Assembly (NCBI GenBank): GCA_019054805.1
Contig: JAHQIY010000033.1
Location: 372,001-436,000 of the forward strand
DNA length: 64,000 bases
Direction of reading: 5' to 3'
Source: Brachionus manjavacas
Taxonomy: Eukaryota; Rotifera; Eurotatoria; Ploima; Brachionidae
Shown here: one piece after another, positions 34,923-45,566 of the stretch
How positions within the stretch are numbered: position 1 is the stretch's first letter
How the letters are laid out: each line of letters opens with the position of its first letter
Position numbers and translations under genes: made by a program
The notes under the pieces: model-generated
Told to the model about the DNA's origin: nothing
Databases searched by the model: none
The model's input: only the letters and a program-made list of their open reading frames with translations

Positions 34923-37900
34923 TCAAATTGACAGTTTCATTTTTTCACCAGGTTTTGAAATTGCAAGAATCGCTCCAAATTCCTTCTTTGCTTCTTCTTT
35001 ATTTTGGGCAAATCTAATTTGAAAAAATGAACATCAAAAAAAGCAAAATAGACCCATGTATGAATACTACTTGGAAAGCTTCCCATCAACCGTAACTTTC
35101 TATTCAAAAAATAAACCTTCGTTAAAACTGTCCTCCTTTTATAAATTAGTATTCATCAAAAAAACGATTGTTAGAAATTGTACAGGTGCCGGGACTGTGA
35201 GGTTTTAAAAAGGGCTAGGGTGACAAAATTTTTTTTTTGATTATTATTGTTGTGAAAGTCTTACACTCGACGTCTTGTTCAACAGCCTAATGTTTCTTTT
35301 GTTCACTTCGTCTGACAAAAAATAACTCCTGCCATTAATACTAATTGGATTTCTAAAGCTACTCTGGGTCGAATTGTCAATTACGAAAGGCCGATTGATG
35401 GAGCTGCTTCGCAAAAACGTGAAATTCAGCCTGGCCAAAGGATTGTCAGTAGGCTTGATGATAGTTGTAGATGTTTTGGGCTCCGGGTAGCCGACAATTT
35501 TGGGTTTTGTGATAATTTGCGAATTTAGGTTGAGAAAAGATTCCGATCTGTACTGGGTGGCCATTTTCTCATTGTCAAATTCACAAAAATTCAACGACGA
35601 CTTGACGCGAAGCTTGTCTTCTTCGTCCTGCTTGAAAACACTATTTTTGAATGAAATTGTCTTCAATCCAGACGAAGAATTGGATTCTGTGGCTGAACTA
35701 GGCACGCTGCTCGGATTCAGGTAGAAATTTTTGATCTGGTGCTTTTGAGCAATGGCACGAAGCTTTTCTTTTAGCTGTAATGTTGAGCCGAAATCAATTG
35801 TGTTTCGATTGTTAGTCAATTTTTGTAAATTAGCTGACTTTCGTGATGACACAGACCTAGCTCTATTTTCTTGTGGAATGCGTGCATAGTCCTCTTTGAG
35901 CTGGTTGCGGATTTTTTCTACTTCAGTCAGGCCATCGTTGTCCAGAAAAAATTCAGAGTCTATGATGCTCGGATTGAACAGAAAATTGTTGGATCGCACC
36001 GGATTCGGCTTGATGCCATATTGAAAATCATGATTAGGCTTATAGTCAAAATTTAGGGAACTGAAATTTTTGTACAATGGCTGATATCGTTTTCTGCTTG
36101 ATTTCGACTTGAAAAGTGTTTCTAGTTTTTTGCTCCGGTACAGAGCACTCGGGTTGAAGTTTTCCAGATCCTCAAGATAATTTGAGCTCTCAGAGCAATA
36201 GGATTCGGCAATCCGAAAATTATTTCGATTGCTCTCAAGCTCTCTTAAATGGGAATTGATTTGGCTCTCAATGGAATCCAGTTGTTTGTTCTCAAATTGA
36301 ATTGATGCTCGTGGTGTTTCGGCATATAATTTTGGTTTTGACCTGACCTCGCCTAAATCGCTATTTAGTGGCTGTAAAGATTTTTTACTCGGATCCAAAT
36401 TTGTGGTTGATGAACTTTTAGTTTGGTTTAAAAATTTTGGTAGCTTTGACTGAGACTTGTCCAGCACTGAGTGCAGCGCGTTCATTAATTTATCGCGTCG
36501 GGCACTCTCAATTTCATAAATGTCACACAAGGATGCATCTTCCCATTTTACATAGTGACTTAGCCCACCTTTAAAATGCATTTTATTTTTTAGGATAAAT
36601 TTTGTTTTTTTATGAATTCGTTGCAGGCAACACAAAACTAATATTTCTGTTTATTTAAAAGTAATTAAAAATACCTCATAGATGATTTAGGGGAAAAAAA
36701 ATGTAATTTCATATTTTATTAAAAAAATTGAAGATGGACTTGAAGATGATTCAATAAGAATTTTTTAATTTAATTTATCATTTTTTTCGTGCTATGATAT
36801 TATATATTTTTTCTATTTAAGAAAAAAATGGTATAAACCTTAAACTATAATTGATAGATAATTAATATAATATATAGTTATTTTCTAAACTATACCGATC
36901 CTTTAAAAGTAAATTAGTAAATTAATTAATTTTATTTATTTGTTTTCTGTACCGAGCTAATGGTCCTTCAGAATATTCATAAAAAAAAGAAATAAAAAAA
37001 AATGATAAAAATAAAAAAAGGATAAATAAATCAAAATAAAATTGAAAACGATATTTTGAAATAACTAGAGGCAAGACATATTTAAATATTAGATAGCTCA
37101 GGTTCAGTAAATTAATTGATAAAAGTAAAGTATTTATTATATAAATTAGCATTTTTTTAAAAGGTGTGAGCTTCTAACAATTATTAAGATGCTACAAAAT
37201 TTATTTGAATATGGGGATTAAGTTAATTATTTATTTATATTTTTTATTTGTTTTCTGTACCGAGCTAGAGCTCCTTCAAAAAAAAATTATAAGAAAAAAA
37301 AAAAAATCTAAAAAGCTAAAATAAAATGTAAAGAAAGTTAAAAAGACATAAACTGAAATAGGTTGCTACATTTTTTTCCTGAACAATTAAACATTTAAAA
37401 TTGCGTATCCTGTAACTCTCTTTTTCAATATATCTTATTTTAATTTTCTTCTATTTTAACCTTTTTTATTTTTTCTATATTTTTACTTTATTTTTACTTT
37501 TGTCTTTTTTTTATCCTGAAGAAGCATTACCTCGGTACAGAAAACAAACAAACAAACATGTGACACTTATTTAAAAAGTTTGTATTCCTCCACCAGTCTG
37601 AAAACTAATGGAATAGAATGACTTAGTCCTGTCCCAACATATATCTTGATAACATTTAGACTTAACAATTTCTTCTTTTTTTCCTGAACTATCAAATATA
37701 TAAACATGTCTAATCTCTAGCTATTTCAACTTGTCGTTTTTAGTTTTCTTTTCATTACTTAATCCTATTTATCTTTTTTTTTCTTTTATCTTATTTAGCT
37801 TTATTTTTAATTTTTGTTATAAATTTTTATTTTGAAGGAGCATTGGCTCGGTACAGATTAACAACTAATTTTTGATCAGTACATAAAAATAAAAATGAAC

Positions 37901-38728
37901 AGTAAATAAATAAAAAACGATAAGTAAATTACAGATAAAACGCCAGTAAAAATAAATAAATGATCAGGAAAAATAATTTTTGAAGCCATAGTCATTGTTG
38001 TAATTTTAATTTTACTTTTTAATTTAATTTTTGTTTGATTTTAATAAAATTTTTAAAGAATTTTCGTTTAAAAATTAAATACAGGGATATATTTTCATGT
38101 GTATCAAGCCATGTTTGATCATTTCATTGTATTGTGCATAGAAGAACATCAGATAGAAAGACAACTAGTTAATAGCTGTAATTACAATCACGTCACAATT
38201 CACGTCAGACTTAGTATTCAGTGAATGGAATAATCAAAAGTTATTTTAAAGTAACAAGTTTTAAATTTTGAAAGCTTTTATAGTGGGAACTAAAGCTCCA
38301 TTTCATGTGGACAAATCCACATTGCATATTTAACTTTTTCCATGCTGAATATACAATTCTTATTCCATTTAACCAGTTATTCAAATAATATGATTATGTT
38401 TTTAATTATATCATATTTTTACTCTACTGAACACTTAAATGGAAGAAAAATCTTCTGTTTGAAAGAACTGAGAATTCACTTTAAATTTAAATAAAAATTA
38501 TAAAAAAATTTTCAAATTTAAAGTGTAATCTGGCCAATTTATAAGAAAAAGAAATTTTGAAATTAAGATAAAAATTTTGCATAAAATGTCTAAGCGAAAC
38601 AAGTTGATTAATTATTCAGATAATTATTTAAAAAAATTTTCTTACTGATTTCTAGGCCTTTCCAGTCGGAACAAAGAGTTTTAATATTTGGTTCTTGCTC
38701 CCATGGTCCAATGCCAATAGCCGCAGTC
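34923..38728 (-). CDS. Unrecognised multi-exon protein, mostly disordered
   Basis: The main exon runs 36637..35265 and contains an ATG at 36581 (KMHFKGGLSHYVKWEDASL). Downstream, phase-matched exons are 35099..35071 (29 nt) and 35013..34923, separated by a 57-bp intron. They end in KFAQNKEEAKKEFGAILAIS and a TGA. Upstream, an 83-nt exon 38728..38646 (GACTGCGG start, donor GTAAGA) reads AAIGIGPWEQEPNIKTLCSD and joins 36637 in exact phase across a 2-kb intron filled with LINE ends. An even weaker 32-nt exon at 39170..39139 also fits in phase. The protein is Ser/Asn/Lys-rich, low in hydrophobics, with no domain I recognise. The first exon(s) and true start are not certain; without the upstream exon the product from 36581 would have 478 residues. 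Confidence 0.6.
36930..37160 (-). mobile_element. LINE 3' end (hairpin family A)
   Basis: The minus strand ends with ACCATTAGCTCGGTACAG and an AAAC/AAAT tail at about 36935-36970, preceded by A-rich UTR. It is one of seven related termini in the window. Confidence 0.55.
37245..37335 (-). mobile_element. LINE 3' end (hairpin family A)
   Basis: The minus strand reads GAAGGAGCTCTAGCTCGG then TACAGAAAACAAA. Same terminus as the previous copy, with a GAGC...GCTC hairpin whose loop has diverged. Confidence 0.55.
37400..37870 (+). mobile_element. Two tandem LINE 3' ends (hairpin family A)
   Basis: A first terminus (GAAGCATTACCTCGGTACAG plus an (AAAC)n tail) ends near 37557. Immediately after it a second 3'UTR begins (TTCCTCCACCAGTCTGAA, about 37588), homologous to the 3'UTR at 29040-29110. 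It finishes at GAGCATTGGCTCGGTACAG (about 37842-37860). The tandem order suggests insertion of one copy into the tail of another. Confidence 0.6.
37871..38645. other. Intronic/intergenic AT-rich DNA
   Basis: Lies inside the putative 2-kb intron of the unrecognised minus-strand gene. Nothing coding is seen. Confidence 0.4.
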
Positions 38729-39586
38729 CTAAATATAATTAATTATTAGGAAATAAGAAAATTTTAAATCATGCTTTAATTACTTCATTTTAAAAGGGAG
38801 TCTAGTCACAAAGTTTTGAGTAAAATTTCATAACAATCAAAAGTCGGTAAAATGATATAAAACTGCAAGCTTTTGTTTTAATTAAAAATTTAACTAAAAA
38901 TATTTATAACATTTAATTTTCTTACATTTTCATAAAATTCAATATTCTATTAAAAATTGGATTTATTAGAAGCTTTCTAGTTACTAAAACTGAAACATCG
39001 ATTAAAAGTAGGAAAAAAAGAAAGTCTCATATTTCTGAGTCGAGTCTTTAGTAATTATATTTGGTTTATATGATACACAAGTCTTTTGGAATAAACTTAT
39101 TTTTAAATCGATTTCTTTAAAATTGTCAAGTAGCTTACTCTTTTTCTTGTAAATCCAAGTGTTTTAGAAGCTAAAAACTCTAGTTAATTGCTTTCTTTTA
39201 AAAGGCTTAAAATTTTTTTAGCTAAATTATATGGATACCTTTGCAAGCAATTAAATCTTATTCTTTGAAAATATAATTTGATAAAATTTTAAAAAATTCT
39301 TTTTTATTATTTTTTAATCTAATACTTTTTGAAGAACAATTGAATTTAATTTCAAAAAAAATTGCTGAATTAGATGATTTTTTTTATAGCCACATTTCAA
39401 GACAAAATTTATTTAATTGCGAAGAACAAGGTGATTAGCAGAAGTAAAAAAGTGAATCAAAATTAATTATTTTTATTTATTGATTTAAGCCTCATGGGAA
39501 AATTAAAAAAAAGTTACATATTGAAAAATTGAATTGTAAAGAAAAATTTAAGATAAAATAAGTTTTTTACAAATTTAATAATTGAA
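38729..39586. other. AT-rich, possible upstream part of the unrecognised gene
   Basis: Apart from the candidate 32-nt exon at 39170..39139 (acceptor TTTTTAG, donor GTAAGC; reads LLKHLDLQEK), no coding signal is seen. Confidence 0.35.
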
Positions 39587-39772
39587 ATTGAATCAGTGTA
39601 ATAATCGAGCTAATAAATAATGATTTTTGTTTATCAAAAAAATAAAGTTGACCCAAAATTGTTTTTTAAGATGCCTTACTTAATATTCCAAATTATAATT
39701 ATTAAATATTTGGTGCATCATAAAAAAACCTCCTTTCATTATTTATTAGCTCGATTATTACACTGATTCAAT
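39587..39772. repeat. 186-bp inverted-repeat element
   Basis: The arms are a perfect 36-bp inverted repeat (39587..39622 and 39737..39772; left arm begins ATTGAATCAGTGTAATAATC). The ~114-bp centre is AT-rich and non-coding. Perfect arms suggest recent insertion or gene conversion. It is either a MITE or a foldback element. Confidence 0.75.
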
Positions 39773-40448
39773 TATCATTTTTATTTGATGATCCTAATTT
39801 TTTCTTAAATCATGTCTTAAGATTACTTTTAAGTTTGAAAAATAGCTGTCTAACTGATTTTCTAATCATTTAAGTCTTAGACCTATTCTCAGTGTCTAAG
39901 TAATTATTTTAGTTCGATTAGAGTTGAGCTATTTCTTTTTTCGTTAATTCTTGAAAGCTTTTCATCAAGAAAAGTTAAGTGAAAAAAATAGAAATTTTAT
40001 AAATAATTACAAAATTTTATAATAAATTAGTAAATTGAAATCAAATAATAATTTTTAGGAAAATAAAAAATGAAAACTCATTAGTAGTTTTTGAGATTGA
40101 ATCAGAGAAAAAAAGTAACGAAATAACAAAAAGCCTTTAGCTAATCTTTAGCATCGGAATTTGAATTTAAAAAAAATTGAAATCTTGAAAAATTGCATAA
40201 ATATCTATGCAAATTTAAAAAAATCGTGAAAAATGCACATTTTTTGAAATCTAAAATTTTTTTGAAGGACTTGGTGACAAAATACTTGCAAAGTAAAGAA
40301 ATTTGTTTATTGAAAAATGACTTTTTCTTTTAAAAAAAAAGGATTGCATTGGATTTTAAAGGTTTTGTGAAATTCAATATAACACGACATTACAAAATGT
40401 AAAAATTGAAAATTTTTCTTTTCTAAAAGTCTAAAATCAGTTTCGTTA
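39773..40448. other. Intergenic, AT-rich
   Basis: No gene or repeat unit is recognised. Confidence 0.4.
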
Positions 40449-40535
40449 ATGAAACATAGTGCAACATTCAAAGTTGCATCAGCTTTCGATGTCGGCTAAT
40501 AATGTGCAAAATCACTGCAAAATGCACTACGCTTT
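40449..40535. repeat. MITE-2, left half, cut by (ATT)n
   Basis: Contains AGTGCAACATTCAAAGTTGC and AATGTGCAAAATCACTGCAA and CACTACGCT. It matches the left half of the full element at 41879-42066 and stops at a TTA repeat. Confidence 0.6.
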
Positions 40536-41059
40536 ATTATTATTATTTTATTCTTTTATTTAAAAAAACACCTCTTGGATGATGAAAAAGAAGCCACAAA
40601 AAAAAAACAGAATCGGTCAAAAGTCAAAATCGACTTTGAAAAATAATAATAATCTGTAACATAATAATTGTTTTACAGAAAAATTAACAATGATAAAATG
40701 TAATTTAAAATCATTGAAATTCGAGAACTGAATTTTATTTAAAACAAAAATTTAAAAAAAAGAATTTAAGTTTTAAGTCCACACTTGACTTTGCCTTTTG
40801 ACCAACTCTGAAACAAAATGAAGAAAAAAAATTAAAAAATTTGTAAATTAAAACAAAACATAGATATTTGTTTTTCTTTCATTTTTCATACCAAGAAAAA
40901 AGATTAATACAAAATTTTTAAGTTTATTTATTTGAACTTTTTTAAAAATAATAAATAATTCTGTGCAAAAAAGTTTCGAAACACAATATTTTAATGATAA
41001 GATTCAAAAAATGAAGATGAAACGAGCTTAGAGAGAAACTTTTACATTAAATAATGATC
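40536..41059. other. Intergenic, AT-rich
   Basis: Nothing firm. A minus-strand AG at about 40813 with a good pyrimidine tract precedes a 14-codon frame ending KCGLKT; see rejected items. Confidence 0.35.
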
Positions 41060-41345
41060 GTCAGCTAATACTGCCTTGAGGTACTTCTTTCAATCCGGAT
41101 TGCGATCCATTTATGACTACTCTTTGCTTCCGGTCTCTCAAGAAAGCTTTGATCCAGTTCAAGATTTGGCCTCTAAGGCCGTAGCTGTGCAATTTCAAGA
41201 TCAATTCTGGGTGAGGGACCAAGTCAAAGGCTTTGATAAAGTCGATGAATGAATGAATACAGCGAAGCTTCTATTCAATCATTCTGTTATGACGTCTTAA
41301 CACTCTAAGAGATTTGTTAAACACGATTTAAATTTGACAAAGCCG
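41060..41345 (-). mobile_element. LINE reverse transcriptase fragment
   Basis: The minus strand from about 41245 reads DFIKAFDLVPHPELILKLHS (first catalytic Asp region), then GLRGQILNWIKAFLRDRKQR and SGLKEVPQGSI. The frame breaks just before the YADD box would appear. It is a clean internal piece of a CR1/Jockey-like RT, with tail-family remnants nearby at 41455-41500. Confidence 0.75.
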
Positions 41346-41454
41346 TGTTGGTTTTTAGCAATCAAGTTATTTGAATCCAGGAATTTTACTAAAAGGCAAG
41401 TTTTTTTTTCTATTTTACATTTCTAAAAATAATTGCGTAATTATATTTCAAATT

Positions 41455-41505
41455 TTAACATGCTTAATCTGAAGAACCATTAGCTCGTCACAGATAAACA
41501 AATAA
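41455..41505 (+). mobile_element. LINE 3' end (hairpin family A)
   Basis: GAACCATTAGCTCGTCACAG followed by ATAAACAAATAAG. Diverged copy of the family A terminus. Confidence 0.5.
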
Positions 41506-41878
41506 GTAGGTTATATTCAAAATAGGTTCAGATCATGTAAAAAGACCGATTTAATCAAACCAATTCGTATGACAATTGTCCACGATCTGGAAGACCTAAG
41601 ATTTCAGCTGAGAAAGATTAGTCCATGTGCTAAACAAAGTAGAACTTCACCATCCCACATCTTGACACATAACTGGAAATTGTCGAGAAAAAGCGTCGGA
41701 TTTTCTGGTAAGACAAAGGTTATTAGAATGAAAATTCGTATTACTTTTTTTTTTCATTTTTTTTTCTTTTATTAAATCTTATGTCCCCTAAAAAAATGGT
41801 TTTGTGAAGTTCCTTAAAAAGAAATGAACAAAGTATTAAAAAATTTAATAACTTTTTATCTAAAGTTTAAAATAAATT

Positions 41879-42066
41879 CTGTAAATGCAGCATGGTGCAA
41901 CATTCAAAGTTGCATCAACTGTAAAAGTCTGCTAATGGTGTGCAGAATCTCTGCAAAATGCACCACGCTCGATTATATTGAAATTTAATTTCTGCATAAC
42001 TCTGCAAATTTAGCAGGCTTTGATATTTGATGCAACTTTGAAAGTTGCACTATATTGCATTTACAG
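41879..42066. repeat. MITE-2, full 188-bp element
   Basis: The left end CTGTAAATGCAGCATGGTGC and the right end (reverse complement CTGTAAATGCAATATAGTGC) form about 40-bp imperfect inverted repeats. Each includes an internal palindrome GCAACNTTCAAAGTTGC. The interior has GCAGAATCTCTGCAAAATGC. Partial copies exist at 40449 and 58375. Non-coding. Confidence 0.7.
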
Positions 42067-42863
42067 AACTAAGTTTAAACCTTTAGAAAAAATGTTATTC
42101 AATTTTTTTTACATTTTTTCTGTTCTTTTTTTCATTTTGTACAGAATTTCACAAAACCTAAAAAATTAAAAATGATTTTATAGAAAAAAAAATTAAGACT
42201 TTTACTGTCTTAATTATTTTTAGATAATGCTTTGCTAAGATCCGATTAATAGCTTTTTTTTAAGTTTGAAATGTCGACTAAATGAATTTGTTTTAAAATA
42301 TGCAAATTATCACACTTTATAACAATTAGATATTTTAATTTTTTTATTAAAAAAATTATCGAATAGCCGAATAATGGAAAAGCCTCAGAAGACTTAGTTG
42401 AAATAAATTATATCTGAATAATTGAATAATTGTATTTAATAAAATATTGTCCATATCTCATTTCACTTGATTTTTATTTTAATTTTTTTTGAAAAATATT
42501 GCAAGTCAAAAAAGATTATCAAAACAAAATTTTTTTCTAAATATTTCTCATTATTTTATATTTTTTGAAATAATTCTCATCTGTCGGATCATTTTCCTCA
42601 ATAAACACAAATCTTTTTATTTTTGAATATTTTATTTTTTAAACCAAATATTTTGTTATCTATCTGAATTATTGCTAACTTGAAATTTTCTAGTATACTG
42701 GATGATTAATTTGTTTAAATTCCAAAGATCATCTAAAATTACCAACCTGGCTATCATATTTTGTCATGAAAACTTTTTCATATTGAACTTAAGGTGATAA
42801 ATTAAACAAGTTATTTAGTCAAATCGAAAATTATTTAAATTTAGAAAATATTAAACCAGAAAT
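42067..42863. other. Intergenic, AT-rich
   Basis: 3' flank of the RAD51C gene. No coding signal. Confidence 0.45.
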
Positions 42864-44273
42864 TTAGTCATCAATTTTTTTTCGTTTTATTTGAAATTTT
42901 GAACTCTCAGTGCCATCGAAAAACTGCTTTTCCTTGTCAAAATCTTCCAAATTGTCGAATTCATCTTCAATTCCTCTTTCCTTTAAGAAAATTAAATGAA
43001 ACCATCAATCAAAATTTAAGTTCCAAACTTACTGTAATTCTATAAAAGCAGCTCATATCTGGCAAGTATGAAGATTTACAAACGCAAGCTTGTCTTCTAC
43101 TGTTTCTCCAAGAAAGTAGGATTCTTAAATTTGCCGAGTGGGCCCACGTCTCACCCAACGCAGGTACTAAATTTGAGCTGGACACATTTGACACAGAATC
43201 TCTAGTTATCCTAGTAGTCATTTGATTTGTAATCAGAATCTAATAAATCTAAAAATTTAAAATACATTTAATCAAAATTTAAAATTAACAAAATACTGCC
43301 AGGTTGAATTTAGTGATCAATTGGTAAGCGATTGTCATCATATTATTTAAAATGTTTGTCTTCATGGTCAGCAAATTTGAATCTTTGAAATCAACAAATC
43401 GAAATGGATAAGCTAAACTATCTATTATTACTAATTTAATCTAAATTAAATAATTAGAATTTAAAAAATACAGAAAAAATCAAGAATTACATTAGGTTGC
43501 TTTTCAATTAGAACTTTGACGTTGTTAAAGCAAGCTAGCAGCTGCACATGGTCCGAACATCTGTAATAATAAATATTCTGGAGAACTTTTTCAATAGCGA
43601 AATTATGTTTTTTTAACTCTTTCAAATAGAGAATAAAATTTTTGATTTAAAATAAAATAATTTCTACCTTCTCGGTTTGTCAAATTAAATTTATCAACTA
43701 ACAGATTTTGTGTTGATTTTACTATTTCAATAATTCGGTTGCTAGTAAAACTGCCCTCGGTATCTATAAAAATCGCCTTGGCACTTTTTCCGCCAAAAAT
43801 CTCTGGTATTTGCACATTGACACACAATTGCATGCAAACTTGAGTTTTGCCAGCGCCTGCTGCACCACACAACTCTGTAATTTTTCCAATTGGCACTCCA
43901 CCTAAACAAAGATCACGTGTCAGGCTGAGAATTTGAAAAATAACTACCTCCTAGTAATCTGTCGAATGCTGGAGAAAAAGTGCAAATAAATTCCAATTCC
44001 TGCTCAATTTGAAGCAAATCGTAAACACTAATAGGCTTTGAGGCTTGATACAAATCTAATGTTTCGTAGAGCTCGATAACTTCATTTTTAGATATTCCAA
44101 AATCTTGATAAATCATTTAAACCAAAAAAAAATTCTAAAAAAATAAGCTGCAAACCTTTGATTAAATCAGTTGGTTTTAAATTTTTTAATTCGTTTATGC
44201 TTTCGACGCCGTTTTTTACAAGTTTACCTTTTAGATGAGTTGCTATAGGCAAACTAGTTATGTGTCGGTTCAT
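42864..44273 (-). CDS. RAD51C: RAD51 paralogue C (homologous recombination ATPase)
   Basis: Seven exons: 44273..44156, 44103..43948, 43901..43668, 43618..43491, 43440..43297, 43239..43033 and 42980..42864. The introns are 46-57 bp and the product is 367 residues (human 376). The N-terminal helix-hairpin region (PTDLIKDFGISKNEVIEL) is followed by Walker A GAAGAGKT at residues 104-111 and QIPEIFGG plus FIDTEGSF. Walker B LVIID is at 215-219, then ILITNQMTTR and LVPALGETWAH, all RAD51C-like. RAD51C works in the BCDX2 and CX3 complexes loading RAD51 and resolving junctions in the nucleus. The C-terminus ends in a basic KRKK, matching the nuclear-localisation end of the human protein. No key residue is missing. 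Confidence 0.95.
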
Positions 44274-44640
44274 TTAATTTAAAATTCAAGACTTGATTTA
44301 GATTTTATTTTAAAATATTCAAAATTTAATTTTGAATTGTGAAAAAAATAAATAAAGAAATTAATTAGAGGATAAAAAATTGTCTTTTTAAAATGTAATT
44401 ATTTTTTTTTTTAATTTTCAATTCAGTCAAAGAGAATAGTGATAATTCATTTATTATTAATAAACACTGGTTTGGAACAAAATTCATTTAATCTTTATGT
44501 TTAAGTATGAATAATTTGATATTGTTTTCAGATTTTTTCAGATTAATTTATGATGATATAGTAAATGACCAATTTTATTTTATTATCTAATATTAGTTAA
44601 TGACATGGATAGACAATGAGATTAAACTTTTAAAAAACCT
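44274..44640. other. Upstream flank of RAD51C
   Basis: AT-rich, no gene. The motif GGATAGACAATGAGATTA at about 44610 recurs near 63066 in a VPS18 intron. Confidence 0.4.
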
Positions 44641-44675
44641 ATTACTTTTTGTACTTTATCATAATTAAAAATTAA

Positions 44676-44822
44676 TACAGTACATCCTAAAACTAACTTC
44701 ATCGCTTTCCTCTTCCTTTCCTCTTCTTTATAAGTGAGGAAGAAGTGAGGAAGAGGAAAGGAATAAGTGAGGAAGAAGAGAGGAAGAGGAAAGCGATGAA
44801 GTTAGTTTTAGGATGTACTGTA
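44676..44822. repeat. Long palindrome with GA-rich centre
   Basis: The outer arms are a perfect inverted repeat of about 42 bp. The left arm begins TACAGTACATCCTAAAAC and the right arm ends with its complement. The centre is a purine-rich GAGGAAGAAG tandem of about 60 bp. It sits within a wider repeat rich in CTTTCTGTAC/TTTTTGTACTTTATC. It can form a large hairpin. Confidence 0.75.
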
Positions 44823-45520
44823 AGTTCTGTTCCTTATTGTCCTTTCTGTACTTTTTCAGAATATTATTTTATATGACCCTGTTCCTTTTTATACTTTCTG
44901 TACTTAATTAAAATTTAAAATTTATTAGGAAATGTTCGTTTTTTTACTTTTTATACTTTATCGTCCTTTATCATAATTTTTATCATTATATTAAAAATTA
45001 AACGGGTTCTGGGCGGACCATGGTTTAGGGATTTGGGTATGCTGCAAGTAAGAAAAATTTTTGTTTAATTTAAAATTTATATCTAAAATATTGATTAATT
45101 AAAACCTTTTTTTCAATACCGTTAAGTACAAAAAGTACAAAAAGGATTTTAACTTTTTAATATTCTCATTTTCGTTACCTTGTTAATGATAGTATTTCTG
45201 TTTCTGTATTTTTGCTCCTTCACATGAATCGATTTAAAAATTTTAAAACAAAGTAAATAATAAAAATATTGAAATTTTTAAAATTTAGGCCATTTAATCT
45301 AATCAGTTGACCCTAATAAAAAATTATTTACCTGTAAAAATAATTAGTTTATTGCTTAAAATGCTAACTAATAAATGATTGTGTATAAATTGCTAATTTT
45401 ATGTAATTAAATTTGATTTTTTTTTTTTAAATTGATTTTTTTTTTAAAAAAAAAATTTTTTATTTTATTATAAAAAATAAAAAAATATAATAAAAATATT
45501 AAATAATTTAAATTTTTATA
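44823..45520. repeat. Unclassified repeat with shared blocks at 62.6-63.3 kb
   Basis: It contains several copies of (T)TTTCTGTACTT, GGGTTCTGGGCGGACCATGG, TTAGGGATTTGGGTATG and AAGTACAAAAAGTACAAAAAGG. The block TTAGGGRTTYGGGTATG and the GACAATGAGATTA block recur, with the TTAGGG block inverted, in the long VPS18 intron. No coding capacity. Confidence 0.4.
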
Positions 45521-45566
45521 TTAAATCGACGCGTTTCGCCTTGATTAAGGCTTCTTCAGGATCTAA
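45521..45566 (-). ncRNA. Hammerhead-ribozyme-like motif (Penelope-type)
   Basis: In 5'-3' order on the minus strand: stem I strand TTAGATC (45566..45560); core CTGAAGA (45559..45553); one extra A; stem II GCCTT-AATC-AAGGC; core GAAA (45537..45534); mini stem III C-GC-G closed by A-T; cleavage triplet GTC (45530..45528); stem I return GATTTAA. Stem I pairs over 7 bp with one G-U. The short stem III and ACGCGT palindrome match the minimal type I hammerheads described in Penelope-like elements. The unpaired A before stem II is atypical. Activity is not shown. Confidence 0.55.

Noticed and set aside
35146-35208. Alternative terminal exon (PFLKPHSPG... DEY) for the unrecognised gene
   Set aside because: In phase, but the 35099 and 35013 exons give a more protein-like end with a typical 57-bp intron. 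Not excluded.
36581-36635. TTG start for the unrecognised protein
   Set aside because: The frame upstream of the ATG more likely enters by splicing at 36637 than by non-ATG initiation.
40771-40812. Possible 3'-terminal exon on minus (SWSKGKVKCGLKT then stop)
   Set aside because: Good acceptor with a pyrimidine tract, but only 13 codons and no partner exon found.
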